Below, in pieces: positions 34,479 to 42,770 of a DNA stretch of 64,000 nucleotides (positions within the stretch are counted from its first letter, which is position 1; every line of letters starts with the position of its first letter). This stretch comes from Massilia litorea. GTDB taxonomy: Bacteria; Pseudomonadota; Gammaproteobacteria; Burkholderiales; Burkholderiaceae_D. The notes under the pieces were generated by a model. That model was not told the origin of the DNA. It saw only the letters and a program-made list of their open reading frames with translations, and ran no database searches. The stretch covers positions 3,782,001 through 3,846,000 of the forward strand of contig NZ_CP062941.1 of NCBI RefSeq assembly GCF_015101885.1. The letters run 5' to 3'. Position numbers and translations under genes: made by a program.

Positions 34479-35171
34479 TTGACGTTTTTCGATGCAAGCC
34501 TGCTCCGGTCCGGCGAATACCACGACTGGCTGGTGCAGGGTTTTACCACTTCGCTCCAGCTCCTCGCCGCCAGCTTCGTGATCGCTTTGCCCCTGGGCGT
34601 GGCGATCGCGCTGATGCGCACTTCGCACGGCCGCGCCCTGCGCGGCCTCGGCGCCACCCTGGTCGAGGGCATCCGCAACGTGCCGCTGCTGGCGCACCTG
34701 CTGTTCTGGTACTTCGCCTTTCCCGAGCTGCTGCCGGAACCCGTGAAACTCGCGCTCTACGACAGCAATCCCGAATTCATCTGCGCCGTGATCGCGCTGT
34801 CCCTGTACGCGGGCGTGCACATGGCCGAGGATATCCGCAGCGGCATCCGCGCCGTCCCGGGCGCCCAGATGGAAGCGGCGCGCTCGCTCGGCCTGGGCCG
34901 CCTCGCCAGTCTGCGCCTCGTGCTGCTGCCGCAGGCCATCCGCATCGCCGTGCCGCCGCTGCTGTCGCAGACCGTCAACCTGTGGAAGGACACCAGCGTC
35001 GCCACCGTCATCGGCGCGGCCGAGATGATGTACCAGGCCGCGCGCGTCGAGACGGCGACCTTCCGCAGCGTCGAAGCGTTTACGTTCGCGACCCTGGCCT
35101 ACCTGACGGTCTCGCTGGCGATTTCGCTGGCCGCGCAGCTGTATGCGCGCCGTTTCCCGGTGCGGACCTGA
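34479..35171 (+). CDS. Amino-acid ABC transporter permease
   Basis: 230 residues, HisMQ/GltJ type, with about five membrane helices. The cytoplasmic EAA loop that contacts the ATPase is GAQMEAARSLGLGRLASLRL VLLPQA. The start is probably TTG at 34479, nine bases after the binding-protein stop, because no ATG precedes the first membrane helix. It pairs with the permease at 35179. Confidence 0.9.
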   Translation: MTFFDASLLRSGEYHDWLVQGFTTSLQLLAASFVIALPLGVAIALMRTSHGRALRGLGATLVEGIRNVPLLAHLLFWYFAFPELLPEPVKLALYDSNPEFICAVIALSLYAGVHMAEDIRSGIRAVPGAQMEAARSLGLGRLASLRLVLLPQAIRIAVPPLLSQTVNLWKDTSVATVIGAAEMMYQAARVETATFRSVEAFTFATLAYLTVSLAISLAAQLYARRFPVRT

Positions 35172-35178
35172 GGCCGGC

Positions 35179-35889
35179 ATGATTGAACTGATCCACGACT
35201 ACTGGCTGTACTTCCTCGTCGGCCAATACCCGAACGGACCGCTCGGCGGCCTGACGCTGACCATCCTGTTATCAAGCGCCGCCCTGGTGCTGGCAATGCC
35301 GCTCGGGCTCCTGCTCGGCGTCGCACGCGTCAGTCCCTGGCGCGCGGTGCGCTGGCCGACCGCGGTGCTGGTGCAGATCGTGCGCGCGGTGCCGCTGCTG
35401 CTGGTGGTGTTCTGGGCCTACTTCTTCCTGCCGGCCGTGACCGGCGTGAAGACGGGCCAGGCGACCACGATGCTGATGACCCTCGTGCTGTTCGACGCCG
35501 TCTATCTCGCCGAAATCGTCGCCGCCGGCATCCGCTCGCTGCCGAAAGGGCAGCTCGAAGGTGCGCGTTCGCTCGGCCTCTCCTACGGCCAGGCGCTGCG
35601 GCTGGTGATCCTGCCGCAGGCGCTGCGCCATGTCCTGCCGTCGCTGGTGAGCCAGCTGGTGGCGACCATCAAGGCCACCTCGCTCGGCTATATCATCGGC
35701 CTGTCCGAAGTCTCCTTCATCGCCACCCAGGTCAACACCCTGGTGTTCACCAGGGCGGTCGAGGTCTACATCGTGCTGGCCCTGACCTATTTCATGTTGT
35801 GCTTCGGTCTCTCGCGCCTGGCCTTCCTGCTCGAGCGCCGCATGAACCGGCGCCCGGTATCTGCTTTCGCAACAAAGGTGACACCATGA
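35179..35889 (+). CDS. Amino-acid ABC transporter permease, second subunit
   Basis: 236 residues, GltK/HisMQ type. The N-terminus is [20 protein letters not shown], with about five membrane helices and EAA loop [20 protein letters not shown]. The ATG at 35179 follows a GAGG tract, 7 bp after the previous stop. Its TGA overlaps the ATP-binding gene start. It forms a heteromeric channel with the permease at 34479. Confidence 0.9.
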   Translation: MIELIHDYWLYFLVGQYPNGPLGGLTLTILLSSAALVLAMPLGLLLGVARVSPWRAVRWPTAVLVQIVRAVPLLLVVFWAYFFLPAVTGVKTGQATTMLMTLVLFDAVYLAEIVAAGIRSLPKGQLEGARSLGLSYGQALRLVILPQALRHVLPSLVSQLVATIKATSLGYIIGLSEVSFIATQVNTLVFTRAVEVYIVLALTYFMLCFGLSRLAFLLERRMNRRPVSAFATKVTP

Positions 35890-36614
35890 TCGTCCTCGAC
35901 CAGGTCAACAAGTGGTACGACCAGTATCACGCACTCGCCGACGTCTCCGAGCGCGTCGCGAAGAACGAAGTCGTGGTCGTCTGCGGCCCCTCGGGTTCCG
36001 GCAAATCGACCCTGATCCGCACCCTGAACCGGCTCGAGGAAATCGACGGCGGCAGCATCGCCATCGACGGGCGCGACATCCATGCGCGCGGCCTCGACGT
36101 GAACGCGCTGCGCGCCGGGATCGGCTTCGTGTTCCAGCACTTTAATCTGTTCCCGCACCTGACAGCGCTCGAGAACTGCATGCTGGCGCCGGTGAACCTG
36201 AAGCGCGCGACGAAAACCGAGGCGCGCGCCTATGCCCTGGAGCTGCTCGACGGCGTGGGCCTCGCGCACAAGGCCGACGCCTTTCCGCACGAACTGTCCG
36301 GCGGCCAGCAGCAGCGCGTGGCGATCGCCCGCGCGCTGGCGATGCGCCCGCCGATCATGCTGTTCGACGAGCCGACCAGCGCGCTCGACCCGGAAATGGT
36401 GGGCGAAGTGCTGGGCGTGATGCGCAAGCTGGCGGGCGAGGGCATGACCATGGTCTGCGTCACCCACGAGATGGGATTCGCGCGCGACGTGGCCGACCGC
36501 ATCTGGTTCATGAGCGAAGGCCGCATCCTCGAAAAAGCGAAGCCGGAAGACTTCTTCACCCATCCCGCGCATCCACGTGCGCAGCAGTTCCTGGCCGACC
36601 GCAGCGGCCGCTGA
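35886..36614 (+). CDS. Amino-acid ABC transporter ATP-binding protein (GltL/GlnQ type)
   Basis: 242 residues with all ABC motifs: Walker [17 protein letters not shown]-loop [13 protein letters not shown], signature [17 protein letters not shown], Walker [16 protein letters not shown] and switch His in VCVTHEMGF. It powers the importer of the three upstream genes. The ATG at 35886 overlaps the permease stop. Its own stop abuts the exonuclease III stop on the opposite strand, with no gap. Confidence 0.93.
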   Translation: MIVLDQVNKWYDQYHALADVSERVAKNEVVVVCGPSGSGKSTLIRTLNRLEEIDGGSIAIDGRDIHARGLDVNALRAGIGFVFQHFNLFPHLTALENCMLAPVNLKRATKTEARAYALELLDGVGLAHKADAFPHELSGGQQQRVAIARALAMRPPIMLFDEPTSALDPEMVGEVLGVMRKLAGEGMTMVCVTHEMGFARDVADRIWFMSEGRILEKAKPEDFFTHPAHPRAQQFLADRSGR

Positions 36615-37433
36615 TCAGACCTTGTTGACCTTACTGGCGGCCTTTCTGGTCGCCAGCGCTTCCATGTCCAGCTCGATCCAGGTCGGCACGTGGTCGCTGG
36701 GCTTGTCGCGTCCGCGAATCTCGTGGTCGGTGCCGGCTGCGCGCAGGGCAGGCGCCAGCGACGGGCTGAGCAGCAGGTGGTCGATGCGCAGGCCCGCGTT
36801 GCGGCCGTAGGCATTCCGGAAGTAGTCGTAGAAGGTGTAGATGACCTCGTCCGGGTGCATGGCGCGTACCGAATCGGTCCAGCCCTGGTTCACGAGGCGA
36901 TGGAAGGCCTCGCGCGACTCGGGCCGGAACAGGGCGTCGGTCAGCCAGCGCTCCGGCTTATAGACGTCGAGCTCGGTCGGCATGACGTTGTAGTCGCCGG
37001 CGATCACCACCGGCGCGCCGGTCTCGAGCAGTTGCTGGGCGCGCGTGATCAGGCGCTCGAACCAGGCCAGCTTGTAGTCGAATTTCGGCCCCGGCGCCGG
37101 GTTCCCGTTCGGCAGGTAGAGGCAGGCGACGACCAGGTCGCCGATGACGGCTTCCAGGTAGCGGCTCTGTTCGTCGCTGTCGTCGCCCGGCAGGCCGCGC
37201 GTGACTTCGACCGGATCGGTTCCGCGCGCGAGGATGGCGACGCCGTTCCAGCTTTTCTGTCCCTGCCAGATCGCCCCGTAGCCGGCGGCATTGATCTCGG
37301 CCAGCGGGAAGCGCTCCTGCGGCGCCTTCAGTTCCTGCAAACAGGCCACGTCCGGCTTCTTTTCCTCGAGCCATTCGAGCAGGGCCGGGAGGCGGCTGCC
37401 GATGCCATTGATGTTGAAGGTGGCGACGCGCAT
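36615..37433 (-). CDS. xth: Exodeoxyribonuclease III
   Basis: 272 residues of the EEP nuclease family: MRVATFNINGIGSRLPALLE, catalytic Glu in CLQELKAP, GDYNVMPTELDVYKPE, and the C-terminal DHVPTWIEL. It is an AP endonuclease and 3'-5' exonuclease in base excision repair. The ATG at 37433 gives the family N-terminus; the longer frame to 37571 has no homologous sequence. It is transcribed alone. Confidence 0.94.
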   Translation of the reverse strand: MRVATFNINGIGSRLPALLEWLEEKKPDVACLQELKAPQERFPLAEINAAGYGAIWQGQKSWNGVAILARGTDPVEVTRGLPGDDSDEQSRYLEAVIGDLVVACLYLPNGNPAPGPKFDYKLAWFERLITRAQQLLETGAPVVIAGDYNVMPTELDVYKPERWLTDALFRPESREAFHRLVNQGWTDSVRAMHPDEVIYTFYDYFRNAYGRNAGLRIDHLLLSPSLAPALRAAGTDHEIRGRDKPSDHVPTWIELDMEALATRKAASKVNKV

Positions 37434-37615
37434 GTTTTCTCCATGTTGTTGATAGTGATGTTGTAACTCAGCCGGGCTGGAGCAGGCGCACGACAGGCTG
37501 TCAACGTTTCCAAAAAGACATGTATCTTGAGAACCACAGACACTGCTGAGCGTGCGCGGGTTTTTTTGCAAAATATATATGATTGAATCTTACTTACTTA
37601 ACTCCGGAGAAACAC

Positions 37616-38128
37616 ATGTTCACTTCCATCCTGCGCACCATCGCCCGTCCAGCCGCCGTTACTCTTTTGCTGGCGGCGTCGGCCACTGCGTCCGCAGGGA
37701 GCTGGGTCGTCAAGCCGATCACGATCGAAGGCGCGCTGGTCGAGGCCGTGGGTCCGGCCGATCGCTGCCTGTCGAAATTCGGCGGCACCATCAGCGGTCA
37801 TGGCACTAGCGACCTCATGGGCGGCAAGGTCGTGTTCATCGCAACCGACTGCATCACCCCGGTCGGACCGCTGTTCAACTTCAGCAACGGCAAATTCGTC
37901 GTGATGACGACCTCGGGTGACCAGATCTTCGCCAACTACAGCGGCCAGTTCGTGCCGACCGGCGAAGGCGCGAAATACGTGTTCTCCGGCGCGAGCTTCC
38001 AGGTCACCGGTGGCACCGGCAAATTTGCCAAGGTGACCGGCGGCGGCACCCTGACCGGCGGCGAAGACATGATCACCGGCACCGGCAACATCAAGCTGGA
38101 AGGCAAGGTCCTGTACTTCCAGAACTGA
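37616..38128 (+). CDS. Secreted beta-rich protein of unknown function
   Basis: 170 residues with a signal peptide (RPAAVTLLLAASATASAGSW). The mature part is rich in Gly, Thr and Val: VSTATDCITP-like stretch IATDCITPVGPLFNFSNGKF, and SFQVTGGTGKFAKVTGGGTL. The spacing of GGTG(K/R)F motifs recalls dirigent/allene-oxide-cyclase-like barrels, but only weakly. The ATG at 37616 follows CCGGAG. It has a strong terminator downstream and stands alone. Confidence 0.65.
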   Translation: MFTSILRTIARPAAVTLLLAASATASAGSWVVKPITIEGALVEAVGPADRCLSKFGGTISGHGTSDLMGGKVVFIATDCITPVGPLFNFSNGKFVVMTTSGDQIFANYSGQFVPTGEGAKYVFSGASFQVTGGTGKFAKVTGGGTLTGGEDMITGTGNIKLEGKVLYFQN

Positions 38129-38146
38129 TCCGCCAGGCACGGACGG

Positions 38147-38179
38147 AAGCGGCGCCAGCGATGGCGCCGCTTTTATTTT
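38147..38179 (+). terminator. Rho-independent terminator with a disrupted T tract
   Basis: AAGCGGCGCCA, loop GCGA, TGGCGCCGCTT forms an 11-bp stem followed by a T-rich tail TTATTTT. The T-rich tail TTTTATTTT is duplicated at the far side of the MITE-like element at 38180-38412, so the element inserted into this terminator. Confidence 0.9.
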
Positions 38180-38412
38180 GGCGCTGTTCGCGTTAAGTGT
38201 GGAATCTTCTTGAACGGCTGAGGTCCAACCCGGACTTCACCCCTGAGCCAGCTGCCTGCGCGGCTGGCTGCAGCGGTTTCGCGGGGTTGCCAGCCGTTAC
38301 CTCGGCAACTATCTCGGCTGGCGCTGGGCGCTCGACGGCGCCCGCGTCAAGACGCCGGAGGCTTTGCTGCGAGCGGCAATCGGCATATTCCACACTTAAC
38401 GCGAACAGCGCC
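38180..38412. mobile_element. 233-bp MITE-like / deleted IS element with 26-bp inverted ends
   Basis: The first 26 bases (38180-38205, starting GGCGCTGTTCGCGTTAAG) are the exact reverse complement of the last 26 (38387-38412). The element is flanked by a perfect 9-bp direct repeat TTTTATTTT (38171-38179 and 38413-38421), a likely target duplication. The inside carries a transposase C-terminal fragment. It has no intact transposase, so it would move only with help from a full-length relative. Confidence 0.9.
38247..38399 (+). pseudogene. Transposase C-terminal remnant
   Basis: A 50-codon open stretch after a TGA encodes CLRGWLQRFRGVASRYLGNY, then LGWRWALDGARVKTPEALLR and ends GIFHT at a TAA inside the right inverted repeat. 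The RYLxNYLGWRWAL run resembles transposase C-termini I associate with IS1595-type elements; the family assignment is uncertain. The N-terminal catalytic part is missing. Confidence 0.6.
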
Positions 38413-38492
38413 TTTTATTTTGTCCTGTGCGCCGATGGTTTTCGCACGCTGGCATCCTGTGACGTCTCGTTACCAACCAACAGGAGCACAGC

Positions 38493-38819
38493 ATGTCGAC
38501 ATACGACGACAAGAACAACGCGAAAGGCCGGTCGTGGGACCAGATCACGAAGAACGGCACCGGCAGCGCCGCCAGCGTGGGCGTGGGCGGCACCGGCGAC
38601 AGCGGCAAGCTCACCGGCGACGGCAGCCGGCAGTCGGCCGGGCGCACCGACGACCTGCTCGACGACGGCTCGTCGCAGGAGGAAACCAAAGGCTTTTCGA
38701 GCAGCGGCGGCAAAGTCGATACCGGCCTGGAAGGCATGGGCAAGCAGGGCGGTTCCCAAGGGAATCGCCAGTCGGGAGAGCAGGGCAAGACGGGCGACAG
38801 CGAGCCGCGCAAGCGCTAG
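38493..38819 (+). CDS. Small hydrophilic Gly/Ser-rich protein, unknown
   Basis: 108 residues, no hydrophobic stretch: MSTYDDKNNAKGRSWDQITK, GTGSAASVGVGGTGDSGKLT, GDGSRQSAGRTDDLLDDGSS and EGMGKQGGSQGNRQSGEQGK. The ATG follows AGGAGC. It parallels the protein at 25322-25699 in composition and in several short blocks. Probably disordered and soluble. It overlaps the stop of the convergent phosphoesterase gene by four bases. Confidence 0.6.
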   Translation: MSTYDDKNNAKGRSWDQITKNGTGSAASVGVGGTGDSGKLTGDGSRQSAGRTDDLLDDGSSQEETKGFSSSGGKVDTGLEGMGKQGGSQGNRQSGEQGKTGDSEPRKR

Positions 38820-39925
38820 CGCTTCGCCCGCAGCGTGATCCGGACGATCTCGCCCGGCTGCCACAGGCGCATCCGCGGCCCCCAGCTGCCGGCGCCGCGG
38901 CTGATTACCAGCTGCATGCCGTGCGCCGCGTGCTGCCCGACCACGTGCGGAAAGCGCCGCTGCACGAGGTAGTTGAACGGCCAGAACTGGCCGCCATGCG
39001 TATGCCCCGAGAGCATGAGGCCGACGCCGCGCGCGGCCGCCATGTCGATGACCGGCGCGGCCGGCGTGTGCGAGAGCAGGATGGTCGCCTCGTTCGTGGA
39101 CGCCGGCAGCACGCGCTCGAGAGCGGTGGTGAGGGACGCGCCGCCGTGCATTGCGCGGCCGACGTCCTCGATCCCGGCCAGCACCAGGCCGGGCGCCAGC
39201 TCGACCCGGGCATTGCGCAGCCAGCGCACGCCGCCGGCTTCGAACTCGGCCACCGTGGTCTCGGCGTCGCCGTAGAACTCGTGGTTGCCGGTCACGGCCC
39301 AGACCCCGCGCGGGGCCTGCACACCGCGCAGGATGGCCGCCAGGCGCGGGTCGCCGATCGGGTTGTCCTCGACCTGGTCGCCCACCATCAGCACGGCCGC
39401 CGGGTGCAGGGCGTTGATCTGGGCGACCCGTTCTTCCATCCAGGCGGCGCGGCGCTGGGCGCCCAGGTGCAGGTCGGTAAGCATCACCAGCACGGTACCG
39501 TCCAGCGCGGGCGGCAGGTTTTTCATGGCCACCTCGTACTCGACCACGACCGGCGCGCGCACACCCTGGTAGATGGCGAAGGCGCCGAGCAGCACGCCGG
39601 CGATGGCCGCGATGCCCAACAGGCGCGGCGCGCGCGTACGCCACCATAAGCCAAAGCCGGTCGAGAAGTCCGCCACCAGCAGGCACAGCGTCATCACCAG
39701 CATGATCCCGAGCCAGTTCAGCGCGAACTGCTCCGGCCACCAGCGCCAGTCGGTCGCGTCGTCGCCCATGTGCACGCCGGCCAGGTAGACGAACCAGACG
39801 AGCAGGGCGCCGGGCCACCAGCCGCGCGCAGGCACGCGTGCACGGATCCCCTCGATCCGGTACAGGCGGTGGGCCACGTAGAAGTGGAACAGGGTACCGA
39901 CGATGTTCAGTACGACTGAAAACAT
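38816..39925 (-). CDS. Membrane-anchored metallophosphoesterase (YkuE/UDP-diacylglucosamine type)
   Basis: 369 residues. The first ~125 residues contain four hydrophobic segments (for example FSVVLNIVGTLFHFYVAH, ALNWLGIMLVMTLCLLVADF, LLGIAAIAGVLLGAFAIYQG). The calcineurin-type phosphoesterase follows with VLMLTDLHLGA-like MLTDLHLG, MVGDQVEDN, VTGNHEFYGD, LLSHTP and SGHTHGGQFWP, all metal ligands present. The active site probably faces the periplasm. The start at 39925 precedes the first helix; the longer frame has no support. The substrate is unknown. Confidence 0.88.
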   Translation of the reverse strand: MFSVVLNIVGTLFHFYVAHRLYRIEGIRARVPARGWWPGALLVWFVYLAGVHMGDDATDWRWWPEQFALNWLGIMLVMTLCLLVADFSTGFGLWWRTRAPRLLGIAAIAGVLLGAFAIYQGVRAPVVVEYEVAMKNLPPALDGTVLVMLTDLHLGAQRRAAWMEERVAQINALHPAAVLMVGDQVEDNPIGDPRLAAILRGVQAPRGVWAVTGNHEFYGDAETTVAEFEAGGVRWLRNARVELAPGLVLAGIEDVGRAMHGGASLTTALERVLPASTNEATILLSHTPAAPVIDMAAARGVGLMLSGHTHGGQFWPFNYLVQRRFPHVVGQHAAHGMQLVISRGAGSWGPRMRLWQPGEIVRITLRAKR

Positions 39926-39932
39926 GGAGGGC

Positions 39933-40892
39933 CTAGTCCGCCACCGCTCCTTGCGCCACGTCCTGCAGGGCCAGGCGTGCCAGCGCCCGGATGCCCTCGT
40001 AGGATTTGGCCGCAGCGATGAAGCGTCCGTTATGGCAGAAGCTTGCATCCGGCACGCCGGTCACCCGGGCGAGATCGGCGTCGCGCAGGCCGGCCCAGGC
40101 TTCGGGCAGGTCGGCGCGCGCATCGAAACTGTCGGCGCTGACCGGCACCGTGTGGATCATGTAGCGCTGTTCTGCGATGCTGTGGCTGATGACGAACAGG
40201 ACTTTCGGCATCTCCTTGCGCACCACGGCGGTCCAGGGCAGGGCGCCGTTGTTCAGGAAGAGCAGCCTGCCGCCTTCGAGCACCTCGGCGCCGCGCACCT
40301 GTTCCAGCGCCAGCAGGGCGCCGACCCGGTACTTGACCGAGTTGACCATGATGTCGGTGAGCAGGGCCATCGCTTTCCGGAACTGGCTCAGGCGGTAGGC
40401 GTCGGCCGCTTCGCCGTAGCCGAGGCGCTGCTCGTCCATCCAGTTCGGGTTGAAGCCGGAGACCACGGCCGACAGGCCATAGCCGCCGGGCGCGTTCCTG
40501 GCCGCGCCCACGTCCGACAAATCCAGGTACTGGACGACGTCGGCATCGATCGCGTAGGCCATCTGCTGGCAGGCATCCGCGCTCAGCGTCTGGCCCGTGT
40601 GTTCGAGGGCCAGGGCCGCCACGCAGCGGGCGCCGTATTCGCGCCAGACCAGGCCCGCGCTGGCGTAGGGCACGCCGGTCGGGCGCGCGGTGTCGAAACC
40701 TTTCTGGTGGTGGTCGAAGCGACCGCTGGCCGGGTCATGGATGCCGCCGACGTCGATCGCGAAGTCGGCCGCCTCGATCGTGGCCGTGTCGCGCGTGCGC
40801 ACCAGTTGACTGTCCGGGAACAGGATGAAGAGGACGGCGCATGCCCATGCATCGTCCGCGTGAAACTTGCCGCTATGCGTTACCACTACCAT
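39933..40892 (-). CDS. MYG1/UPF0160 family protein (DHH-type hydrolase)
   Basis: 319 residues matching the MYG1 family: VVTHSGKFHADDAWACAVLF, DVGGIHDPASGRFDHHQKGF (DHH motif), SAGLVWREYG, DLSDVGAARNAPGGYGLSAV, and FCHNGRFIAAAKS near the end. Eukaryotic MYG1 is a 3'-5' RNA exonuclease, and bacterial members are likely phosphoesterases. The ATG follows GGAG. The downstream phosphoesterase starts 8 bp after it, so they may be co-transcribed. Confidence 0.9.
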   Translation of the reverse strand: MVVVTHSGKFHADDAWACAVLFILFPDSQLVRTRDTATIEAADFAIDVGGIHDPASGRFDHHQKGFDTARPTGVPYASAGLVWREYGARCVAALALEHTGQTLSADACQQMAYAIDADVVQYLDLSDVGAARNAPGGYGLSAVVSGFNPNWMDEQRLGYGEAADAYRLSQFRKAMALLTDIMVNSVKYRVGALLALEQVRGAEVLEGGRLLFLNNGALPWTAVVRKEMPKVLFVISHSIAEQRYMIHTVPVSADSFDARADLPEAWAGLRDADLARVTGVPDASFCHNGRFIAAAKSYEGIRALARLALQDVAQGAVAD

Positions 40893-41004
40893 ACCTGCTC
40901 CGATCTGAAATCAGCGAACTGGCCGCGGGCTTGAAACGCCCGCCGGCCCTGAGTCCAGATGATACCGGTTCAGGCGAAGCGGCGTGCGCCGATGCGGACG
41001 GGGC

Positions 41005-41964
41005 TCAGGAAGCGATGTGCGCCGGCGCCGCCGTGCGCGCGCACTGTTCGACGAATTCGGCGACCAGCTGCGGCTGGGTCACCGGCAGCATGTGGCCGCC
41101 GTCAACCAGCTGCAGCCGCGCGCCCGCCACCTTGTCGGCCAGCGCCTGGCCGTTCTGTTGCCAGTCGAGGATGGCGTCCTCGCGGCCGTACAGGACCCCG
41201 GTCGGCACCGACAGTTCGCGATAGCGCGCCTGCACCCGCGGCATGTGGCCGGGCAGGGCCTGCATGTCGGCGGACGAGGCCAGGAACTGGCGCGGACGCA
41301 GGCTCAGCATGCCGCCGCCCTTGACGGGGAAATCGCGCGGCGCGCTTTCCGGCGCGAAGACCGCGGCGAGCACCTTCTTGCCGCCCGCGATCGAGCCCGG
41401 CGTGGCCAGGGTCCAGGCGAACAGCTTGCGCAGCCAGGGCGATTCGATCGCGAGCGCCTTGAAGACTTCGGGCGCCGCGTCCTGTAGATGGGTCAGCGGC
41501 GCGATCAGGGCCAGGGCGCCGACCTTGCCGGGATGTTCGAGCGCCAGCGTCAGCGCGATGGCGCCGCCCAGCGAATGGCCGGCCACGGTCGGGCGCTCCA
41601 GGCCGAGCCGGTCGATCAGGGCGGCCAGGCTCGCGGCCTGGCTCGAAACGTCGGCCGGCGTCGCGGCATCGCGGGTCGAATGGCCCGAGCCTGGGCGGTC
41701 GACCACGACCACGCGGTGGTTCCTGGCGAGGTAGTCGGCCACGCCGTAATCGAAGTGGGCGCCCTGGCCGCCGAGTCCGTGGATCAGCAGAACGGCCGGG
41801 CCGCTTCCAGATTCGCGCACATGCAGGCGCGCGCCCGGCACGTCGACGAAGCGCCCCTTCGGCGGCAGGAAGGCCTCGATGCGGCCCGCGGTGCGGTGCG
41901 TGAACCAGGCCAGGCCGAGCAGCACCAGCAGCACCAGGGCCAGGAGGACGAACAGGATAGTCAT
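41005..41964 (-). CDS. Alpha/beta hydrolase (esterase), last gene of the BVMO operon
   Basis: 319 residues. The N-terminal helix (MTILFVLLALVLLVLLGLAW) anchors it in the inner membrane. The oxyanion region is LLIHGLGGQG, the nucleophile is Ser in TVAGHSLGGAIAL, and the Asp and His acid-base residues are in YGREDAILDW and DGGHMLPV. Its ATG overlaps the SDR stop by four bases. In this context it probably cleaves the ester made by the monooxygenase at 42767. Confidence 0.9.
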   Translation of the reverse strand: MTILFVLLALVLLVLLGLAWFTHRTAGRIEAFLPPKGRFVDVPGARLHVRESGSGPAVLLIHGLGGQGAHFDYGVADYLARNHRVVVVDRPGSGHSTRDAATPADVSSQAASLAALIDRLGLERPTVAGHSLGGAIALTLALEHPGKVGALALIAPLTHLQDAAPEVFKALAIESPWLRKLFAWTLATPGSIAGGKKVLAAVFAPESAPRDFPVKGGGMLSLRPRQFLASSADMQALPGHMPRVQARYRELSVPTGVLYGREDAILDWQQNGQALADKVAGARLQLVDGGHMLPVTQPQLVAEFVEQCARTAAPAHIAS

Positions 41965-42770
41965 CGGGCAGTCGCTTTCTTGAGGATGCGCCAGTAATTC
42001 ACCGGCGACAGGCGTTCGAGGAGGGATACGAATCGGGCGTCGTTGCCGACCAGGATGCGCGCCTGGCGTCGTTCGATGCCGCGCGCGATGATTTCGCCCG
42101 CGGTCTCGGGCTCCATGCGCAGCAGCTTTTCGGACAGCTTGCGCCCGCGCGCGATTTCCTCGGCCGGAGCGTCGCGCGGCACGCGGGCATTCTTCGCGAT
42201 CGCGGTGGCGACGCCGCCCGGATGCACCACGCTCACCGCCACCGTGCTGCCGTCGAGTTCATGGCGCAGCGCGTTGGAAAAGCCCCGCACCGCGAACTTG
42301 CTGGCCGAGTAGGCGGCCTGGCCGGGCGGCGAGACGAGACCGTAGATGCTGGAGACGTTGACGATGCGCGCTTCGTCGCTGGCGCGCAGGAGCGGCAAGA
42401 AAGCCCGCGTCATGCCCACGACGCCGTTGAAATTGATGTCCATCAGCCAGTCGAAATCGTCTTCGTCGACCTGCTCGAAGCTGCCGCCCAAGGCCACGCC
42501 GGCATTGTTGACGAGCAGGTCGACCCGCTTGTGGGCGTCCATCACCGCCGCCGGCAAGGCGCGTACGGCCGCGCGGTCGGCCACGTCGACGAGATGGGTG
42601 GTGACGCGCACCCTGAGGCTCGACAGCATCCAGGCGGTTTCCTTCAGGCCGGCGGGGTCGATGTCGGCCAGCGCCAGGTGGCAGCAGCGCCTGGCCAGCG
42701 CCAGCGCAGTGGCGCGGCCTATGCCGCTGCCAGCGCCGGTGACGACGGCGACCCGGTTCGAAACGTTCAT
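41961..42770 (-). CDS. Short-chain dehydrogenase/reductase
   Basis: 269 residues. The cofactor motif is VTGAGSGIGRATALA, with DVADRAAV and NNAGVALGGSFE. The catalytic Ser-Tyr-Lys are in VNVSSIYGLV and AAYSASKFAV. It is coupled to both neighbours by four-base overlaps. It would oxidise an alcohol to the ketone substrate of the monooxygenase, or the reverse. The large frame reading on beyond 42770 is not real. Confidence 0.92.
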   Translation of the reverse strand: MNVSNRVAVVTGAGSGIGRATALALARRCCHLALADIDPAGLKETAWMLSSLRVRVTTHLVDVADRAAVRALPAAVMDAHKRVDLLVNNAGVALGGSFEQVDEDDFDWLMDINFNGVVGMTRAFLPLLRASDEARIVNVSSIYGLVSPPGQAAYSASKFAVRGFSNALRHELDGSTVAVSVVHPGGVATAIAKNARVPRDAPAEEIARGRKLSEKLLRMEPETAGEIIARGIERRQARILVGNDARFVSLLERLSPVNYWRILKKATAR

